Positions 5,124 to 5,195 of a stretch of DNA of 5,195 nt are shown here, piece after piece. The translations under genes were made by a program, and so were the position numbers. Location: contig CAJXVY010000042.1 of the NCBI GenBank assembly GCA_913062665.1, positions 1 through 5,195 on the forward strand. The letters run 5' to 3'. The notes below the pieces were generated by a model. It saw only the letters and a program-made list of their open reading frames with translations, made no database searches and was not told where the DNA came from. Origin of the DNA: an uncultured Micrococcales bacterium (GTDB lineage: Bacteria; Actinomycetota; Actinomycetes; Actinomycetales; Microbacteriaceae). How positions within the stretch are numbered: position 1 is the first letter of the stretch; every line of letters starts with the position of its first letter.

Positions 5124-5195
5124 ATGAACTCAATCGATGTAAGCCAAACACTTGCCGAACTCACAATTGATATCTGCAATATCGAGAGCGTGAGC
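5124..5195 (+). CDS. dapE: N-succinyl-LL-diaminopimelate desuccinylase, first 24 codons only
   Basis: Only the N-terminus is present; the window ends in frame. It reads [20 protein letters not shown] and then ESVS, which fits the start of DapE-type M20 peptidases: an amphipathic helix containing LAELTIDI followed by the I-x-S-V-S turn that normally precedes SGDE. The divergent neighbour dapD makes the intermediate that leads to the DapE substrate, and dapD-dapE pairing is common in actinobacteria, which strongly supports the call. The metal-binding residues of the family lie beyond the window, so activity cannot be judged. The ATG is preceded at 7 nt by TACGCT and by no Shine-Dalgarno sequence, consistent with a leaderless message. 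Confidence 0.75.
   Translation, partial: MNSIDVSQTLAELTIDICNIESVS

Noticed and set aside
5099..5179. N-terminal extension of dapD by 27 codons
   Set aside because: It would run over the start of dapE and its promoter box, and the DapD-like sequence begins at [12 protein letters not shown]; starts at 5098 or 5089 fit the family length.
1..5195. Novel defence, mobile or secondary-metabolite system
   Set aside because: All genes are recognisable housekeeping genes apart from one known DUF; no repeats of CRISPR type, transposase, integrase or toxin-antitoxin pair is visible.

Overview
The window reads as a very compact stretch of an actinobacterial chromosome with roughly balanced GC. The best guess is a streamlined Microbacteriaceae-like lineage (freshwater or marine Luna/Aquiluna-type). 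The evidence is the PlsC with an actinobacterial C-terminal tail, the ddl / reverse-strand DUF3515 lipoprotein / thiL order known from actinobacteria (including Mycobacterium tuberculosis), the actinobacterial type of DapD, and promoters of the TANNNT class placed directly before start codons. The taxon is an inference; only a phylogeny would fix it.

Layout from left to right: the 3' part of plsC (phosphatidate synthesis), gpsA (glycerol-3-phosphate dehydrogenase) and ddl (D-Ala-D-Ala ligase) form a + strand operon in which each stop and the next start share an ATGA. A DUF3515 lipoprotein follows on the - strand, overlapping the end of ddl by 11 bp. Then comes thiL (+), then dapD (-), overlapping thiL by 4 bp, then the first 24 codons of dapE (+). 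Only two non-coding gaps exist, 24 bp and 25 bp, both between divergent genes. No stretch over 300 bases lacks a gene. No RNA gene, mobile element, CRISPR array or defence-type system is visible.

Functionally these are housekeeping genes: membrane phospholipid precursor (GpsA makes sn-glycerol-3-phosphate, the acyl acceptor upstream of PlsC), peptidoglycan precursor (Ddl), thiamine diphosphate formation (ThiL), and the succinylase branch of diaminopimelate/lysine synthesis (DapD, DapE).

The most interesting signal is regulatory. Both divergent gaps contain the same 10-bp architecture: two TANNNT -10 boxes on opposite strands sharing a central TA (pattern ANNNTANNNT), each 7 or 8 nt from a start codon, with no Shine-Dalgarno sequence. 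This looks like a bidirectional promoter driving two leaderless mRNAs. By contrast, the operon-internal genes gpsA and ddl have clear Shine-Dalgarno sequences. Both convergent junctions, where coding regions overlap, carry inverted repeats that could act in 3' end formation. I see no undescribed multi-gene system.
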